A stretch of 64,000 nt of DNA from Sphaerulina vaccinii (GCA_022570795.1 JAKUDP010000001.1:3286001-3350000), one strand, 5' to 3'. Positions 1 to 11,053 are shown, counted from the stretch's first letter. Program-made: numbers and translations. The notes: generated by a model not told the origin, from the sequence alone.

Positions 1-3000
1 CCGATCTCGGATCGATCTTTACTCTGCCTGGCGACCTGAATAGCTGGCTTGAGATACTGGCTAAGAATCTGCTCTGGTTTCGCCAAACGCGCCTCGGCGG
101 ACTCATGGCCCAGCTGCGCAAGAAGACCGGCACGTCCAACAGGTATATCTTGCTTGGAAAGCCCAGCTTCTTGCTGGCTGAGCTCCACAAGCAGTTGTAC
201 CGACATGCTGGATTCGCCTGCATCCCACAGAACTGATGCAGTCTCCAACTTTACTGCACTATCGATTCTCAGACCGATGTCCTTGCACGTGGCAACCATG
301 TCGTCCATGGTGGTCGTGGCGGTCAATGCTTCTTGCAGTTTTGAGTGCTCCCTCGAGATTCGGGAGAAAGCCAGCAGCGCCTCGACTTCCAATGTGCGGC
401 ACTGTTTCAACGTGACATGCATACTCCGCTGCAGGGGCACATTCTGGCTCAGGACACTGAATAGAGTCTGCCTAGCTGAAAGGAAAGGCTTAGTGTCTTC
501 ATATTTAGCCATATGCATCCATTCGTGTCGATCTTTAAAAACATTCCATCGAGTTGAAAGGTCGCTGTCGTCTATAGCAGCGACAACTTCACCGAGTTCT
601 GTCAACGTCGCAAGATTGGAATACCAGCCATGTGATGGAACGTCGGACCGCCTACTGACAATCCCACTCGTGACAGATTCAAGAATAGCAGCTCTCGACT
701 TGTCGTGGATCTGCGAAACCTCGCTGGATCTACTGAGTTCTTGCAGCAGGCCAAAGCTGATCGACTGTTCGCTGCGTTCTTCAGAAGGCGTGATGTCCCA
801 TTGTTGCAAACTTTGTGCTATCTTGAGCATCTGATCTTTGCACTCGGCGGTATTGCCAAGACCTTGGGACATCAGAGCAAAGGCCAGGCTGTTGAAACTC
901 AGGCTTGACAAGGCTTGCGCCATTCCAACAGCATCATGTTCAGCCAAATGATGTGTGCGACGCATCTGGCTGTCAAGTTGCGCAGAGCGGAACATCATGC
1001 TGCGGAAGCCATTGCCCTCATGATCCAGGCGTTCCAGAACAGAACCAAGGGACGCTTCCTGTGACACGCCATAGAAAGAATCTGGCTCCTCCATTTGTTT
1101 ATACACTGCAAGTAGCAGACTGGGTGGCACTTGAGCTGGAACGGGCTCTTGGGACAAAGAAGCTCGTTTTGAAGTTCTGCGGCTCTCCTGCACGGCTGGA
1201 GCGCTGGTGCACTCTGCCAACAAAAGTCCCGCAGTCGGCATTGCGCAACGCGCCGCAGCCTGAGCAGCATTCATGTAGTCAATTTCTAGCCACTTTAATC
1301 GGTCAACACGCGTCGTCTCGCCAGGATATTGCTGGCTTCGGAGATAGAGAAGGAGGCGCAAGAAGAACTGTTGCTTTGGCACAAGTGCCAAATCTTCGGC
1401 GGACAGGTGTCTGTCCGTGGTCTCTGCGAGCAAAGACGACACTTCGGTGTGGCCTGTTGCAAGCAGCACATGAAGCATTTGCGGCAGAAGCTCAACAGCC
1501 AGGCCTCGAACATTGTGAAACAGCGGTGCGAGTGAAGACAAGATCGCGTCTTTGCTGGCACACGAACACAATGTGACAGCCAGAGTAGTGGCCCATGCCT
1601 CAAGCGGCTCGCTTTTCGTGACGGCAAGCACCTGCTGCAAAGCGCCGCCGTCGCCTTTTCCAATTGCACGTGGCAAGACCGCTGCAGTGGGCTCGTACTC
1701 ATACGATCCTGCGTATATAGCAGCGTAGATCTCATCTGGGACCATGTTCGTAAATTCGAGTACAGCATCGGGACCGGAGACACGACTGAAAGCGTCTTGC
1801 ATCTTGCGGATCGTATATTCTGCAAGGCCTGCGTGTGTACGATCTCGAGACCAGATCAGGGACGCTACGCGACTGACTATCGTGTGTTGCGATCCAAGTA
1901 GGGCCGCATCCGCGTCCGCTGCAGACGATGACAAACTCTTTGAACTGCCAGGCACTGATCGCACACCTGTGGCAGCATATGCCCTTCCGAGGACAATCGC
2001 AGCCCAAGTGATGAAAGAGTCATGCAGGGCAGTGGACTGTAAAGTCTCCCAGATCGGTTGTGAGTATTGGACTGCGGCTGTATCATTGCCCAAGCAGTCG
2101 TCTGATGGCGTGCTGGGAACGGCAAAATCTTCGGATAGGATCTGCAGAGCCTCGATAATGTCTTCTTTCGAGCATAGCGGATGTTCGGCAGCCCATTGAT
2201 CAAGCAGGAACAGCAACAGCGAGCTCTCTGCACTCTGGGCGTTGGCGTTGCCAGGAAGCTGAAGTTGTCCTAACGCTTGTGTGAGGGTCAAGTAAGCAGG
2301 ATTCTTCGTGCCTGTTGTGAGCTCAGCGAGATATTGGACGAGCCAGGTTTGAAACTCCGCCATCACTTGCACTGTGCCGGAGTGCTGACTCTCTTGTGTC
2401 GTGCTATCATGTCGCTCTCTCGAATGTTTTCTCATCTGCAGAACCACCAGTACTATCGCGCCTGTGGTGAAACGCAGAGCTGTGCCCAAGTACTGTCGGC
2501 CAGCGTCGAAAATGAATTGAAGAAGACCGATTGTGTCGTTGGCACAAACGCCATCATTGAGGAATGGTCGCAGAGAATGCACGAGCATCTCAGGGCTGTA
2601 GCCATCGAGAGCTACCTCTCGCGCGAGCGCCACCAATATCATCACTCGTCTGATCATGCGACAGCATTGAAGCGACCCCAAGGACAGGTCAATGGCGTTC
2701 AACAACATGCGCGCAGTGAGGACAAAGGATGATGCGTCCCACAGACCATGCTGGTCCTTGCCAGCGCGTTTCGCCAGCCTTGCCAGCTGGTCGATCAAGA
2801 ACGCGCCTTCGAAATATGGCTCGAGGGCCTCAGGAAGCTCGTCCTCTTTCCTGGTATATCTCATCATGGATTTGAGTGTCGCGGCGGCATACTGGTAGCC
2901 ATCGTGTTTTGCCAGCCAGGTGTCCAGCTTCGCAGTCTGTTCAGTCGCGAGAAGCATATATCCGGCGACGGTGGGCAGCTGTTCCCTTAATAGCCTCTTG

Positions 3001-6000
3001 TGCTCATCATCACCCAATTGCTGTCGGAGGCCCTTTTCCAGCACGGTGTTTGATTGCTTGCTAGTCCCTGTTACCACCACGTCTTGGCTCATACAGTAAG
3101 CAACGCACTTGGCGTAAGTGTCTTTGATGACGTCTCTGGGCATCTTCTTGATAGCTTTCTGCACGAGTTCGAGTCCAGCCTGGTCTTGCCTGAGAACTAG
3201 CTGTGCCGTGATCTCAGAGCGATGAAGCTTCAGGAGCTCGTGTAAGGAGGTGAAATGGAACGTTTCCCAGGGAAGGTTGGCAATACTGTTTCCCTTGTCC
3301 ATCCATGTGAACAACAGCTGCGAAGCGAACAATGAGAAAAGGTCGCGAGGGCTGCCAAGTTTTAGTGAGGCAGACAACTGCTCGATACATTGCCGGGCAT
3401 AGGGAGCACAGTCCGGGGCACGTCCGGCGAGATCAAAGATATACCACGTACACGGACGCAGAAGCGAGCTCCAGCGTGCACCAAGCTTCGAAAGGTGCAG
3501 CATGCGAATAGCCATGGTCTCTGGGCACTCCGGATTGGCGATCATGTTGTCTTGCAGGTCGTCGAACATCTTGTCGTGTTGAGAAAGTACAAGCTTGCCA
3601 AACAAAGTGGGTATGTGATCAGCAATCTGGTACTGGACGGAAATTGGCAACTTGCTCAGAAGTCTGAAGCAGCAAGTCCTTGGGGTACCAGCATCAGTAC
3701 CTCGGCCGTACTCTGGTTTCAGCTGGCATAGATGCAGAAGCAAACGAGCGAGTCGCTGCTGGACGTTCGGAGAGAAGAAGTTGTCCGAGAGCGCGTGTTC
3801 AGCGAACCACTCATACGTATCCAGGCCCAGATCAAATAACGCCTCCTGCGTATCGTCAGCCCAGACAGTGACCAAGCCTTGCATCAAGTCAAGCACAAAG
3901 CCTAGCGATGCCTCCGACGTCTTATACGCATACTTGCGCATCAGTTTCTCCATAAGGTACGCCAGCATACGGTCGGTGTCGTCGGCAGAGAACATGAGAC
4001 CAATATCGGGCAGTGCGATGACCATGTCTCGACATGAGAGAAGCTCATTATCACTCAAAGACAGAAGATAATCCATGACAATAGACGATGGCAGCTCAGC
4101 ATTGCCAACATGATTTTGATGCGCTTCGAGCGCCAACGCAGCCACTGCATAGAGGTGTGCGTTCTGTGTAAGTGCTGTTTTGCTGTAGCTCACATCCTCG
4201 TCAGTCGCTATATCCACAAAATTGGAAGTTACAGCGCTGCCCCGGCTGTGTTGAGACTCGGACGGCCCATCGAAGTCCATATCATCATCGTCGAAGCCGG
4301 CGTCGTCAGCATTATGTCGTCGTGTCACCCCGTCGCGAATTGTGCGACAAACTGTCAGCTCGCAAGGCGAGCGGACTTGGGGCTCCGTGCAGTCGCGTGC
4401 TGCAAGACCAGAGCATGCACCAGAAAGAACGCTGATGAAACTGTCAAAGATGTCCGTTTCGCAACGATTTGACCCAATGAAGGTGGTGAGCAATTTTGAC
4501 AATTCCAACACAAGCTCCTGCAGCTGTGTCTGTCGCCTCACGTCTTTCGAAGATGTACACTCGGCAACGCACGTGCTGACTGCGTATGCTTTGCATAGCA
4601 TCGCGAAGGCATCGCTGCTGGGCGGCCGTGTACGATTCTGCCAGGCATCTTTGCAACGGGTCAATTCAGAGATGAAGTAGTTCAGGACCAGTGCTTCTGT
4701 CGATGTTCTTGCGTGCTGACCAGATGCAAGAGAAGTGAGTGGATACGAGGCCAAGACATCGCTGAGGATATGGTCGGGCGGCGAATTGAGTAGTAAGTAC
4801 GACACTGCTGCCTCGTGGTCCTCGCAGAACAGCCATGCTCGAGCAGGGGCGTCCCATACTGGCGGACCTTGAGCAACCAGAGAATGTGACACTTGACCCA
4901 AGCAGGTAGCTGTCAGCGAGATGATGTCCGCAGCCTCGTATGTGGCAGAGATAGAAGTGTGTTGCTTGTCTTCAATCTTGCTTGGCTTGAAGGTCGTAGA
5001 AAGCCATCCAATGATGCTGTCTGCTGCAGCCGTTGCTGTAGCCGGGTTGAGCTGCTGTGATATGCGCATCATGATGGATAAGAGTAGCGCCGCAGAGTCG
5101 GACAGCTGATCTGGGCCACCCAAATCCATGGTATGTGTAATGACATGCACAAGCTCAGAGCTTTGAGATTGCCCGATTAGCCGCGAAGCGAGCATGATAG
5201 ATAGGCCGTAAGCGGCTGCGCGACACGTAGAACTGTTACCAAGTGATCGTGCTCCCAATTGCCACAGAGAGCTCCAGGCATCCGACAGCTTAGTGTCCGA
5301 TGCTGAGCTTTGCGCTGCGCAACTTGCAGTAGCGAGGAATGCCCAGGAGCAGATGTTGACGTTGTCATCGCTGCAGCTGAGCGCAAGACAGTCTGCAATC
5401 TTCAGCAGCTGCTGATTGGAAAGTTGCTTCTGCTGAGCCACGAAAGTCATAGTCTGAAGTGCGCAGGTGCGCTCTCGGGTTGTGCCTCGCGATGTCGCAT
5501 CAAGAAGCGAGGTCAACTGATCCTCGAGGCGCAAACGCTTCCTGGGTCGGCGGTCTATATCATCGTCGACGCCGTCAGAGTCACCATCGGACTCGGGCTG
5601 CTGCTGTTCAGCGTTGATCAGAGCAATCTTGATGAAGGCAAGGATGTTGATAAGCAACCAGTTCATTTCACCTTTTGCACCCGTACAGCGCAGCGTGAAG
5701 AGTGCAGTCCCGATCTGTCCCTTACTCAGAGGCCCTCGATTGATTTCCAGCCTCAGATCTTCAAGTCTGAGGTCGTTGCGGTCCTTTTCAAGTCGATTGG
5801 TGTACTCGTGCTCCAGAGTTCGCAGGAGTCCCGAAAGTTCGGAGTGCAGTGCGGCGGCACCGGGGCCTTTCATAGCCTGCGAGATGTAAGGTCGCAGGAG
5901 GAGTACCGTGATGAGCATCTGCCCAGCAGCCGCTTCTAACTTGCTGGACCAGAACTGCTTGACCAGGCGAAGGAGTTGGCTGGATGCCTTTTGTGTGGCT

Positions 6001-6890
6001 CGAGTGCCTTCTGTTCTCGTCCAGCAAAGAATGTTGTTGAGCGTCCCGAAGGCATTGCTATGAGCTTTGAAGGAGATAGCAGATGTCTTGAGAACATTGA
6101 TGATTGTCCACACACGGTCGGTCGTGGAGTCTTCCTTGGGTGCATTGGGTGCCGCAGTCAGTAGGCGGAGGCAAGCAACCATCTCCTCAGCAACAGCCCT
6201 TGTGGTCGGTCTATAGCCTTGAGATCCTCCGGACTCGCGGTAGGTCGAGCGCGATGAGCGGTGACTAAGTCCGTTTGCCGTGCCACCGGTAGATGCGAAG
6301 TGCTCTTCATCTGCGCCATCAACCTCGGTGACTTCTTCGTGAGCCTTTTTGAGGAAGCCAGAACAGAACTCTGCCAACTTTCCCCATTCGGTAGCGATCA
6401 GCTGTTCGACGTGCGGTTGGTAGCTGAAGATTTCCCGCATTGTCCTAGCATAGTCCAAGGCAAGAGCATCGCAGAGGTCTCCGTTTCTCATGAAGATGTG
6501 GTCCATGATGTGGCCAAGCACCGTCTTCACAGTCCTAGCCTTTAGAGTACGAACACTGACCTCCACCGTTTGCCGCAGACCAATCGCGACATCAGATAGA
6601 CGATTCGCAGCAGAAGTTCGAGTGGCTGTGGTTTTGGCATTGATGAATGTTGGCTGTCCATCGTACGCAATCTTGAACAGGGCCTCGAAGATCTCGAGGA
6701 AGTCATCATCTTTCAGTCTGTATGAAATGGTATTCCTATTGTGACGGACGATATGATGAAGGTCCGCTAGGCCCACTTTGCGTACTTTCACAAGGCTGGA
6801 GTTGATTTTGTCTGATACGTGGTCAGCGAGAGCAGGAATTGCAGTGCTACAACGCGTACCCAAAGCATGGACGAGAGTTACCTCCGCCAT
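1..6890 (-). CDS. TEL1: TEL1 (ATM-type PIKK kinase), N-terminal ~2280 residues, cut by left window edge
   Basis: Serine/threonine kinase of the PI3K-like family that senses double-strand breaks and telomere ends through MRX/MRN in the nucleus. The frame is open without a stop from 6811 down to base 1. Exon 1 is 6890-6860. A 48-nt intron (6859-6812; donor GTACGC, branch GCTGAC, acceptor CAG) joins it to exon 2 and gives the N-terminus MAEVTLVHALDKINSSLVKV, followed by GLADLHHIVRHNR. This matches the TAN motif region of fungal Tel1. The middle is helical HEAT-type repeat. The FAT domain starts near residue 1950 (FNSLAFALMSQG, GRAGLLAQLGHESAEARL). The rest of FAT, the kinase domain and FATC (roughly 600 residues in fungal Tel1) must lie beyond the left edge. 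An acidic stretch near residue 430 (DGDSDGVDDDIDRR) is low complexity. Identity rests on domain order and motif recall; the N-terminal splice is inferred. Confidence 0.9.
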   Translation of the reverse strand, partial: MAEVTLVHALGTRCSTAIPALADHVSDKINSSLVKVRKVGLADLHHIVRHNRNTISYRLKDDDFLEIFEALFKIAYDGQPTFINAKTTATRTSAANRLSDVAIGLRQTVEVSVRTLKARTVKTVLGHIMDHIFMRNGDLCDALALDYARTMREIFSYQPHVEQLIATEWGKLAEFCSGFLKKAHEEVTEVDGADEEHFASTGGTANGLSHRSSRSTYRESGGSQGYRPTTRAVAEEMVACLRLLTAAPNAPKEDSTTDRVWTIINVLKTSAISFKAHSNAFGTLNNILCWTRTEGTRATQKASSQLLRLVKQFWSSKLEAAAGQMLITVLLLRPYISQAMKGPGAAALHSELSGLLRTLEHEYTNRLEKDRNDLRLEDLRLEINRGPLSKGQIGTALFTLRCTGAKGEMNWLLINILAFIKIALINAEQQQPESDGDSDGVDDDIDRRPRKRLRLEDQLTSLLDATSRGTTRERTCALQTMTFVAQQKQLSNQQLLKIADCLALSCSDDNVNICSWAFLATASCAAQSSASDTKLSDAWSSLWQLGARSLGNSSTCRAAAYGLSIMLASRLIGQSQSSELVHVITHTMDLGGPDQLSDSAALLLSIMMRISQQLNPATATAAADSIIGWLSTTFKPSKIEDKQHTSISATYEAADIISLTATCLGQVSHSLVAQGPPVWDAPARAWLFCEDHEAAVSYLLLNSPPDHILSDVLASYPLTSLASGQHARTSTEALVLNYFISELTRCKDAWQNRTRPPSSDAFAMLCKAYAVSTCVAECTSSKDVRRQTQLQELVLELSKLLTTFIGSNRCETDIFDSFISVLSGACSGLAARDCTEPQVRSPCELTVCRTIRDGVTRRHNADDAGFDDDDMDFDGPSESQHSRGSAVTSNFVDIATDEDVSYSKTALTQNAHLYAVAALALEAHQNHVGNAELPSSIVMDYLLSLSDNELLSCRDMVIALPDIGLMFSADDTDRMLAYLMEKLMRKYAYKTSEASLGFVLDLMQGLVTVWADDTQEALFDLGLDTYEWFAEHALSDNFFSPNVQQRLARLLLHLCQLKPEYGRGTDAGTPRTCCFRLLSKLPISVQYQIADHIPTLFGKLVLSQHDKMFDDLQDNMIANPECPETMAIRMLHLSKLGARWSSLLRPCTWYIFDLAGRAPDCAPYARQCIEQLSASLKLGSPRDLFSLFASQLLFTWMDKGNSIANLPWETFHFTSLHELLKLHRSEITAQLVLRQDQAGLELVQKAIKKMPRDVIKDTYAKCVAYCMSQDVVVTGTSKQSNTVLEKGLRQQLGDDEHKRLLREQLPTVAGYMLLATEQTAKLDTWLAKHDGYQYAAATLKSMMRYTRKEDELPEALEPYFEGAFLIDQLARLAKRAGKDQHGLWDASSFVLTARMLLNAIDLSLGSLQCCRMIRRVMILVALAREVALDGYSPEMLVHSLRPFLNDGVCANDTIGLLQFIFDAGRQYLGTALRFTTGAIVLVVLQMRKHSRERHDSTTQESQHSGTVQVMAEFQTWLVQYLAELTTGTKNPAYLTLTQALGQLQLPGNANAQSAESSLLLFLLDQWAAEHPLCSKEDIIEALQILSEDFAVPSTPSDDCLGNDTAAVQYSQPIWETLQSTALHDSFITWAAIVLGRAYAATGVRSVPGSSKSLSSSAADADAALLGSQHTIVSRVASLIWSRDRTHAGLAEYTIRKMQDAFSRVSGPDAVLEFTNMVPDEIYAAIYAGSYEYEPTAAVLPRAIGKGDGGALQQVLAVTKSEPLEAWATTLAVTLCSCASKDAILSSLAPLFHNVRGLAVELLPQMLHVLLATGHTEVSSLLAETTDRHLSAEDLALVPKQQFFLRLLLYLRSQQYPGETTRVDRLKWLEIDYMNAAQAAARCAMPTAGLLLAECTSAPAVQESRRTSKRASLSQEPVPAQVPPSLLLAVYKQMEEPDSFYGVSQEASLGSVLERLDHEGNGFRSMMFRSAQLDSQMRRTHHLAEHDAVGMAQALSSLSFNSLAFALMSQGLGNTAECKDQMLKIAQSLQQWDITPSEERSEQSISFGLLQELSRSSEVSQIHDKSRAAILESVTSGIVSRRSDVPSHGWYSNLATLTELGEVVAAIDDSDLSTRWNVFKDRHEWMHMAKYEDTKPFLSARQTLFSVLSQNVPLQRSMHVTLKQCRTLEVEALLAFSRISREHSKLQEALTATTTMDDMVATCKDIGLRIDSAVKLETASVLWDAGESSMSVQLLVELSQQEAGLSKQDIPVGRAGLLAQLGHESAEARLAKPEQILSQYLKPAIQVARQSKDRSEI

Positions 6891-7564
6891 CTCGAAAGCT
6901 ACCGGAGCTTCAAGAGGTCGGAGAGGTTATCGTCGCGTGGAGGCATGAGGTTTGTGCCACCATGGATGAAATCTGGAAGGTTCGTGAAAAGCTGTTTCAG
7001 AGGACAAGAATGCGTCAGTTGATGTGCGTGGATGTAGCGAGCGTGTATGTTTGGGAAGAGAGGTAGAAGCGTGGCGAGTAGCTTGATGGCAGAGCCAGTG
7101 ATGGTGTGACAGATTCGGAAGGAGTTGAAAGTGAATAGTGCAGTCACGTCAACTTCGGTTAACGCTAAAATCGTATGCCGCCTCTCATTGGCGTGAAGGA
7201 CCCTGCGCCAGTTCACACGCGTGCGAAAGTATGTTTAGATCGCGTCTGCCCCTCTCCCTCTTGTTATTGATCTCTCTGCCAGCAACATTAACATTCTGGC
7301 GACTCGACTCTTGTTTCTTCCTTTCTTGCATTACTCTTGTACATTGTGCACATATTGCCCGCATCCACCGCATAAATCAACAACCCACACGCAGGATCCA
7401 CCACTAGCGCAGCCATTTGAGATTGTTTGGCTGCACGCACGCACGGCCATCACGGATACACTGAGACACGGAGACAGGTACGACAGCAGCCCTGCATATG
7501 CTCTAACAGCCAGACGTAACTCAAATCCACAAATTATTGAGCTACAATAACAAGCAATCGCATC
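6891..7564. promoter_or_regulatory. Divergent intergenic region between TEL1 and the 7565 gene
   Basis: A 674-bp gap that must hold both divergent promoters. The last ~250 bases before 7565 are rich in C/T and CA runs (for example around 7370-7450), as is common for fungal leaders. No convincing gene, RNA or named site was seen. Short open frames here lack a family and look random. Confidence 0.4.
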
Positions 7565-10156
7565 ATGCTCAAAGGCAGGGGCAAGAAGCTGACTACTGAG
7601 CTGCAGGCCCACCGCTTCTCGCTGCTCGAAGCGCTGATGGAGGAAGACTCTCCGCCTCCACCACCTGTGCCGCCCAAAGACGACAAACGCTACTACTACT
7701 CCTCCTACAGCAATAAGGTCGGCAGCAGCAGCAGCATGGAGCCCGCTTCTTCTTCTCGCCCTCCCACTGCGCCTGCCAGTAGTTCTAAGCGGAGACGAGA
7801 CGCGCAAGACGACAGCAGCTATCACTATGCCACTGACCGCCTCGGCGCTGACAGCAGCAACGACAGACCGACACCATCGAAGCGCTCACGTTCTCACGCA
7901 TGCGCCAGCGACGGCGACGTCTCCGACACTCCATCTCAGCACGCAGCGCAGCTCCGCCGTAAAGGTGGCATTCGCAATCTCTCGAACCTCAACCTGCGCC
8001 ATGCCGCATCGACATCAATCTTGCCTGCTCGACGAGAGTCGTCTCCTCAACGTGAGTCGAGGTTCGTTGAGGGGAGCTTGAATGACAAACCAAGTCAGCA
8101 ACCACCGTCCGTCTTCACACGAACCATTCGAACCGACAGCGGCAATTTGCAGTATGTGGAAGAGCTCATGGCAGACTATCACGAAGGCATGCCCACACCA
8201 GCGAGAACTGTACAGGATACGATTGAATATGAAAAGGAGATAATGCCGGAGAGAGTCGCGGAGATCAATGCTCGCAGCAAGAAAGAGGATGGCATGTTTC
8301 GGTTTGGAGGAAAGTCATGGGGCACGACATTCCACCCAGTTGCACTTTGGAACCGTCTCTGGAATGACACGAAAGAGGAGATGACTCTAGAAAACAGGCT
8401 GGAGGCTGAGAGGAAGGCCAGGCTCAAGGCGGATGCTGAGGCAAAGTATGCACAGATGAAGAACGCAGGACACTTTGGTGGTAGCTCGACTGCAGGGGCA
8501 CAAACACCACAGGACTCCGCAATAGCATTGGACAGCGGCACTGATGAGCATCGCCGAACTGAGTCTCTCGATTCTCATGCTCGCGACTCTCAAGATGAGC
8601 AGAGTCAAGGAGGAGCATCGATACCAGAGCCACCAAGAACACTACGAGGCAGGCTGTCCCGCATACACCTTCGCAGACCATCTATGGCTTCACTTACTGG
8701 TACTGTCAAACGCACCAAGTCTGAGTTCGACCTTGCGGCCTCGCATAGAGATGCATCGTCGTCCTTGTCGCCTTCGAAGGCAGAGTTCGATGGATCTGCC
8801 TCGATCTTGCGGAGCTCTGCTTCAAAGTACGACCTGAAAAAGCAGAATCGACTATCGAAGCGTGTCAGCAATCTGGAAGAGAAGCTACAGCTAGCAAGAC
8901 TGGAATTAGACACTGCGTTAGCAGAAGCCTCGCCTGCGCCTAGATTGACGAGCAAGTTCGAACGCTTCACACCGGTCAATAGTATGAAGGGCAAGATGAG
9001 GAGGCCTAAGTTTGTTCCGGGAGCATTGGCGACACTGCCTAGTGAGCGGGTACTGTTTCCGGAGCTGCGCGGACCTGAGACTTATGAGGAAACAGTCCCA
9101 CGTGCCGAGAGTGAGGTGCGGACGCGCAGGCCTATTGATCTGAGCACTGCATTTGATGTTATCGACGACGAAGAGACGGTCAGGCCGCGGCGAGTGTCAT
9201 CTATGCAGCCGCATGCGAAGGACATTTTCAAGGATGCAAACAAGTCGATTGCCGAGACGATACGATCGATCAACAATGAGAGACGCGATGCTGATGGAGG
9301 AGCGCCTATCAATCAATCGGACACGGCGAAACCCATTGAGAAGAGTACCGGTGACGCTCTCGCGACATCGAACGCAGAAACCGGTCATGCTACGCTCGAT
9401 GCGAAGCTTAAAGCACTTGACGCTTCTGTTAAAGCTGCAAAGAAGCCTGCCAAGTCTAAGAAGCGCAAGTCTCTTGCTGCGGCCGACCCATCATTCAAGC
9501 CTGCGAAAGGCGCAAACGATGATGACGAGGAGTCAGAAGAGGCTGAACAGACTTCTGCGAAGAAGAAGAAGAAGAACAAGTCTGGCGGCAAGACTCAGAG
9601 CAGTCCACCAACGAAGAAGGGCAATGACGGACCTCGGTCGCCACCGAACAAGATCGTGAAGAAGACTACCACTACTACCAAGACGAAGAAGAAGACAGAT
9701 ACCGACAAGAAGACCACTGAAATTGCAGTTGAACAGTCTCAGATCATCGAAGATGTTGAGATGGGCGATGCTGTTGGTAGCGAGGATGAATTAGCACGTC
9801 CCAAGACTGCTGATGGCGAAGACATCACCCTGGAGCCTCTCTATGAAGAAGAGGAGGAGATGAGCACCATGCCACTGAACGACGAGCCGCCTGAGCCGAC
9901 TGCGACAGCGACGCCTGCTAGGTACGGGCGTGACGCTGCTCGCTCCCGCTCGAATAGCCCACACAAGCGTACGACCCGCGCTACATCTCGTCAGAGTAGA
10001 TCGGCTAGTCCGCCATCAAAGACTACTGCTGTCAAGCAGATACGTGCAGATTGTGGCACGATCCAAGTCGTGCCAGGAAGGAATGGAGTCCCAGATCTGC
10101 CAGAAAAGGGGAGGAGCAGGGACGAGAATTACGAATGGCCGGACGATGTCTTCTGA
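7565..10156 (+). CDS. Low-complexity, probably nuclear protein of unknown function (863 aa)
   Basis: Single-exon gene; ATG at 7565 follows a pyrimidine-rich leader (GCATC before ATG). The N-terminus MLKGRGKKLTTELQAHRFSL is followed by a proline run, Ser/Tyr-rich stretches and Arg/Lys patches (KRSRSH). A more ordered core near residues 240-300 contains FRFGGKSWGTTFHPVALW and a charged helix. A predicted short coiled coil lies near 430-455 (KRVSNLEEKLQLARLELDTA). The C-terminal third is strongly Lys/Glu-rich (AKKKKKNKSGGK) with an acidic block (EPLYEEEEEM) and an RS-like segment. Composition suggests a nuclear, perhaps nucleic-acid-binding protein; similar fungal proteins are sometimes labelled nuclear RNA-binding. 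I cannot assign a function from the sequence. Divergent to TEL1. Confidence 0.8.
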   Translation: MLKGRGKKLTTELQAHRFSLLEALMEEDSPPPPPVPPKDDKRYYYSSYSNKVGSSSSMEPASSSRPPTAPASSSKRRRDAQDDSSYHYATDRLGADSSNDRPTPSKRSRSHACASDGDVSDTPSQHAAQLRRKGGIRNLSNLNLRHAASTSILPARRESSPQRESRFVEGSLNDKPSQQPPSVFTRTIRTDSGNLQYVEELMADYHEGMPTPARTVQDTIEYEKEIMPERVAEINARSKKEDGMFRFGGKSWGTTFHPVALWNRLWNDTKEEMTLENRLEAERKARLKADAEAKYAQMKNAGHFGGSSTAGAQTPQDSAIALDSGTDEHRRTESLDSHARDSQDEQSQGGASIPEPPRTLRGRLSRIHLRRPSMASLTGTVKRTKSEFDLAASHRDASSSLSPSKAEFDGSASILRSSASKYDLKKQNRLSKRVSNLEEKLQLARLELDTALAEASPAPRLTSKFERFTPVNSMKGKMRRPKFVPGALATLPSERVLFPELRGPETYEETVPRAESEVRTRRPIDLSTAFDVIDDEETVRPRRVSSMQPHAKDIFKDANKSIAETIRSINNERRDADGGAPINQSDTAKPIEKSTGDALATSNAETGHATLDAKLKALDASVKAAKKPAKSKKRKSLAAADPSFKPAKGANDDDEESEEAEQTSAKKKKKNKSGGKTQSSPPTKKGNDGPRSPPNKIVKKTTTTTKTKKKTDTDKKTTEIAVEQSQIIEDVEMGDAVGSEDELARPKTADGEDITLEPLYEEEEEMSTMPLNDEPPEPTATATPARYGRDAARSRSNSPHKRTTRATSRQSRSASPPSKTTAVKQIRADCGTIQVVPGRNGVPDLPEKGRSRDENYEWPDDVF

Positions 10157-10490
10157 TTGAGTGACGGATCTGTTGTGATGTTGAACACAAGTTCTGTCTC
10201 AGGATACATCAAGGCATTCGACCACTCGGGTCACGATGAGTATACATATGCAGGCTCTAGCTTGTACATATGGACCACGATGGAAACGAGATTGCATGAG
10301 AAGAGAAGGAAGAGGATGAGAAATTACGGCCACGATGCAGCGCTTGTACGATTACACTGTGCTTGATGCAGATTCTGACGAGCGGTTGAGCGATGGCGAT
10401 TGAGCGTTGCTGTTGTCCTTGAGCACCAACATAGCATAGGATTGGTCTTGTTTCTAGATAATAATGCATATGTTGGACATCAAGCCCCCA
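10157..10490. other. 3' flank between convergent genes, nothing recognised
   Basis: This 334-bp stretch separates two convergent genes and should carry both 3' ends. I see no open frame with protein-like composition, no RNA signature and no repeat. Confidence 0.4.
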
Positions 10491-11053
10491 TCACCAGGAC
10501 ATCAGAACTGATAACGCGAACCCCAAGAGTACCGACACGAGAAAGACGAAGAGGGCTATCTGAGACCGAACAGTGGATCGTCCACACGCGCCGTTCGTGG
10601 TCACAGTCACGACTGGCACGCCGCCTGAAGCCGACGCCTGGCTCTGCGCAGTATAGTCGACACAAGTGGAGAAGTAGCCACAGTCTGACAGTGCCTGGGA
10701 TCCAGCTGATGTGAAGACTGAATTGCAGCATCCGAACATGCTACTGGCGAAGTTGAAGCCGCAATAGCCAGTTTGACAATTGACTTCAGCGTCCCGGTCA
10801 TCTGGACTCATGTCAGTTGCTTATTGTGGTCCACGAAGTAAAGTTGCTACCGACCGAATGCACCAGACGTATAGCCACAAACGGAGTTCGATGCTTGTCG
10901 CTTTCTAAGGTCGTCGTGACTTACGAGCTGCGCTGGAGCTGTGGGCTGTGGTGTACAATCTGAAGAGTCGACATAATGCTCGCGAGTGTGCGAAACGCCA
11001 CTGGCAAGCTCGCATGCCGATGCCAGGAGTACGATAAGAAGCATATGTTTCAT
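10491..11053 (-). CDS. Small secreted Cys-rich protein with C-terminal membrane or GPI segment
   Basis: Two exons. ATG at 11053 opens a clear signal peptide (MKHMLLIVLLASACELASG). The mature part has a Kex2-like KR site followed by a CGY motif (RKRQASNSVCGYTSG), then a Cys-rich block (NCQTGYCGFNF, MFGCC, CGYFSTC) typical of fungal surface proteins. The C-terminus is a hydrophobic helix (IALFVFLVSVLLGFALSVLM) ending in SW, either a transmembrane anchor or a GPI signal. The intron starts near 10848 (donor GTAGCA). The in-frame acceptor is at about 10805, giving 44 nt with the branch CTGAC unusually close, so the exact junction is uncertain. Function unknown; a cell-wall or effector-like role is only inference. 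Confidence 0.65.
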
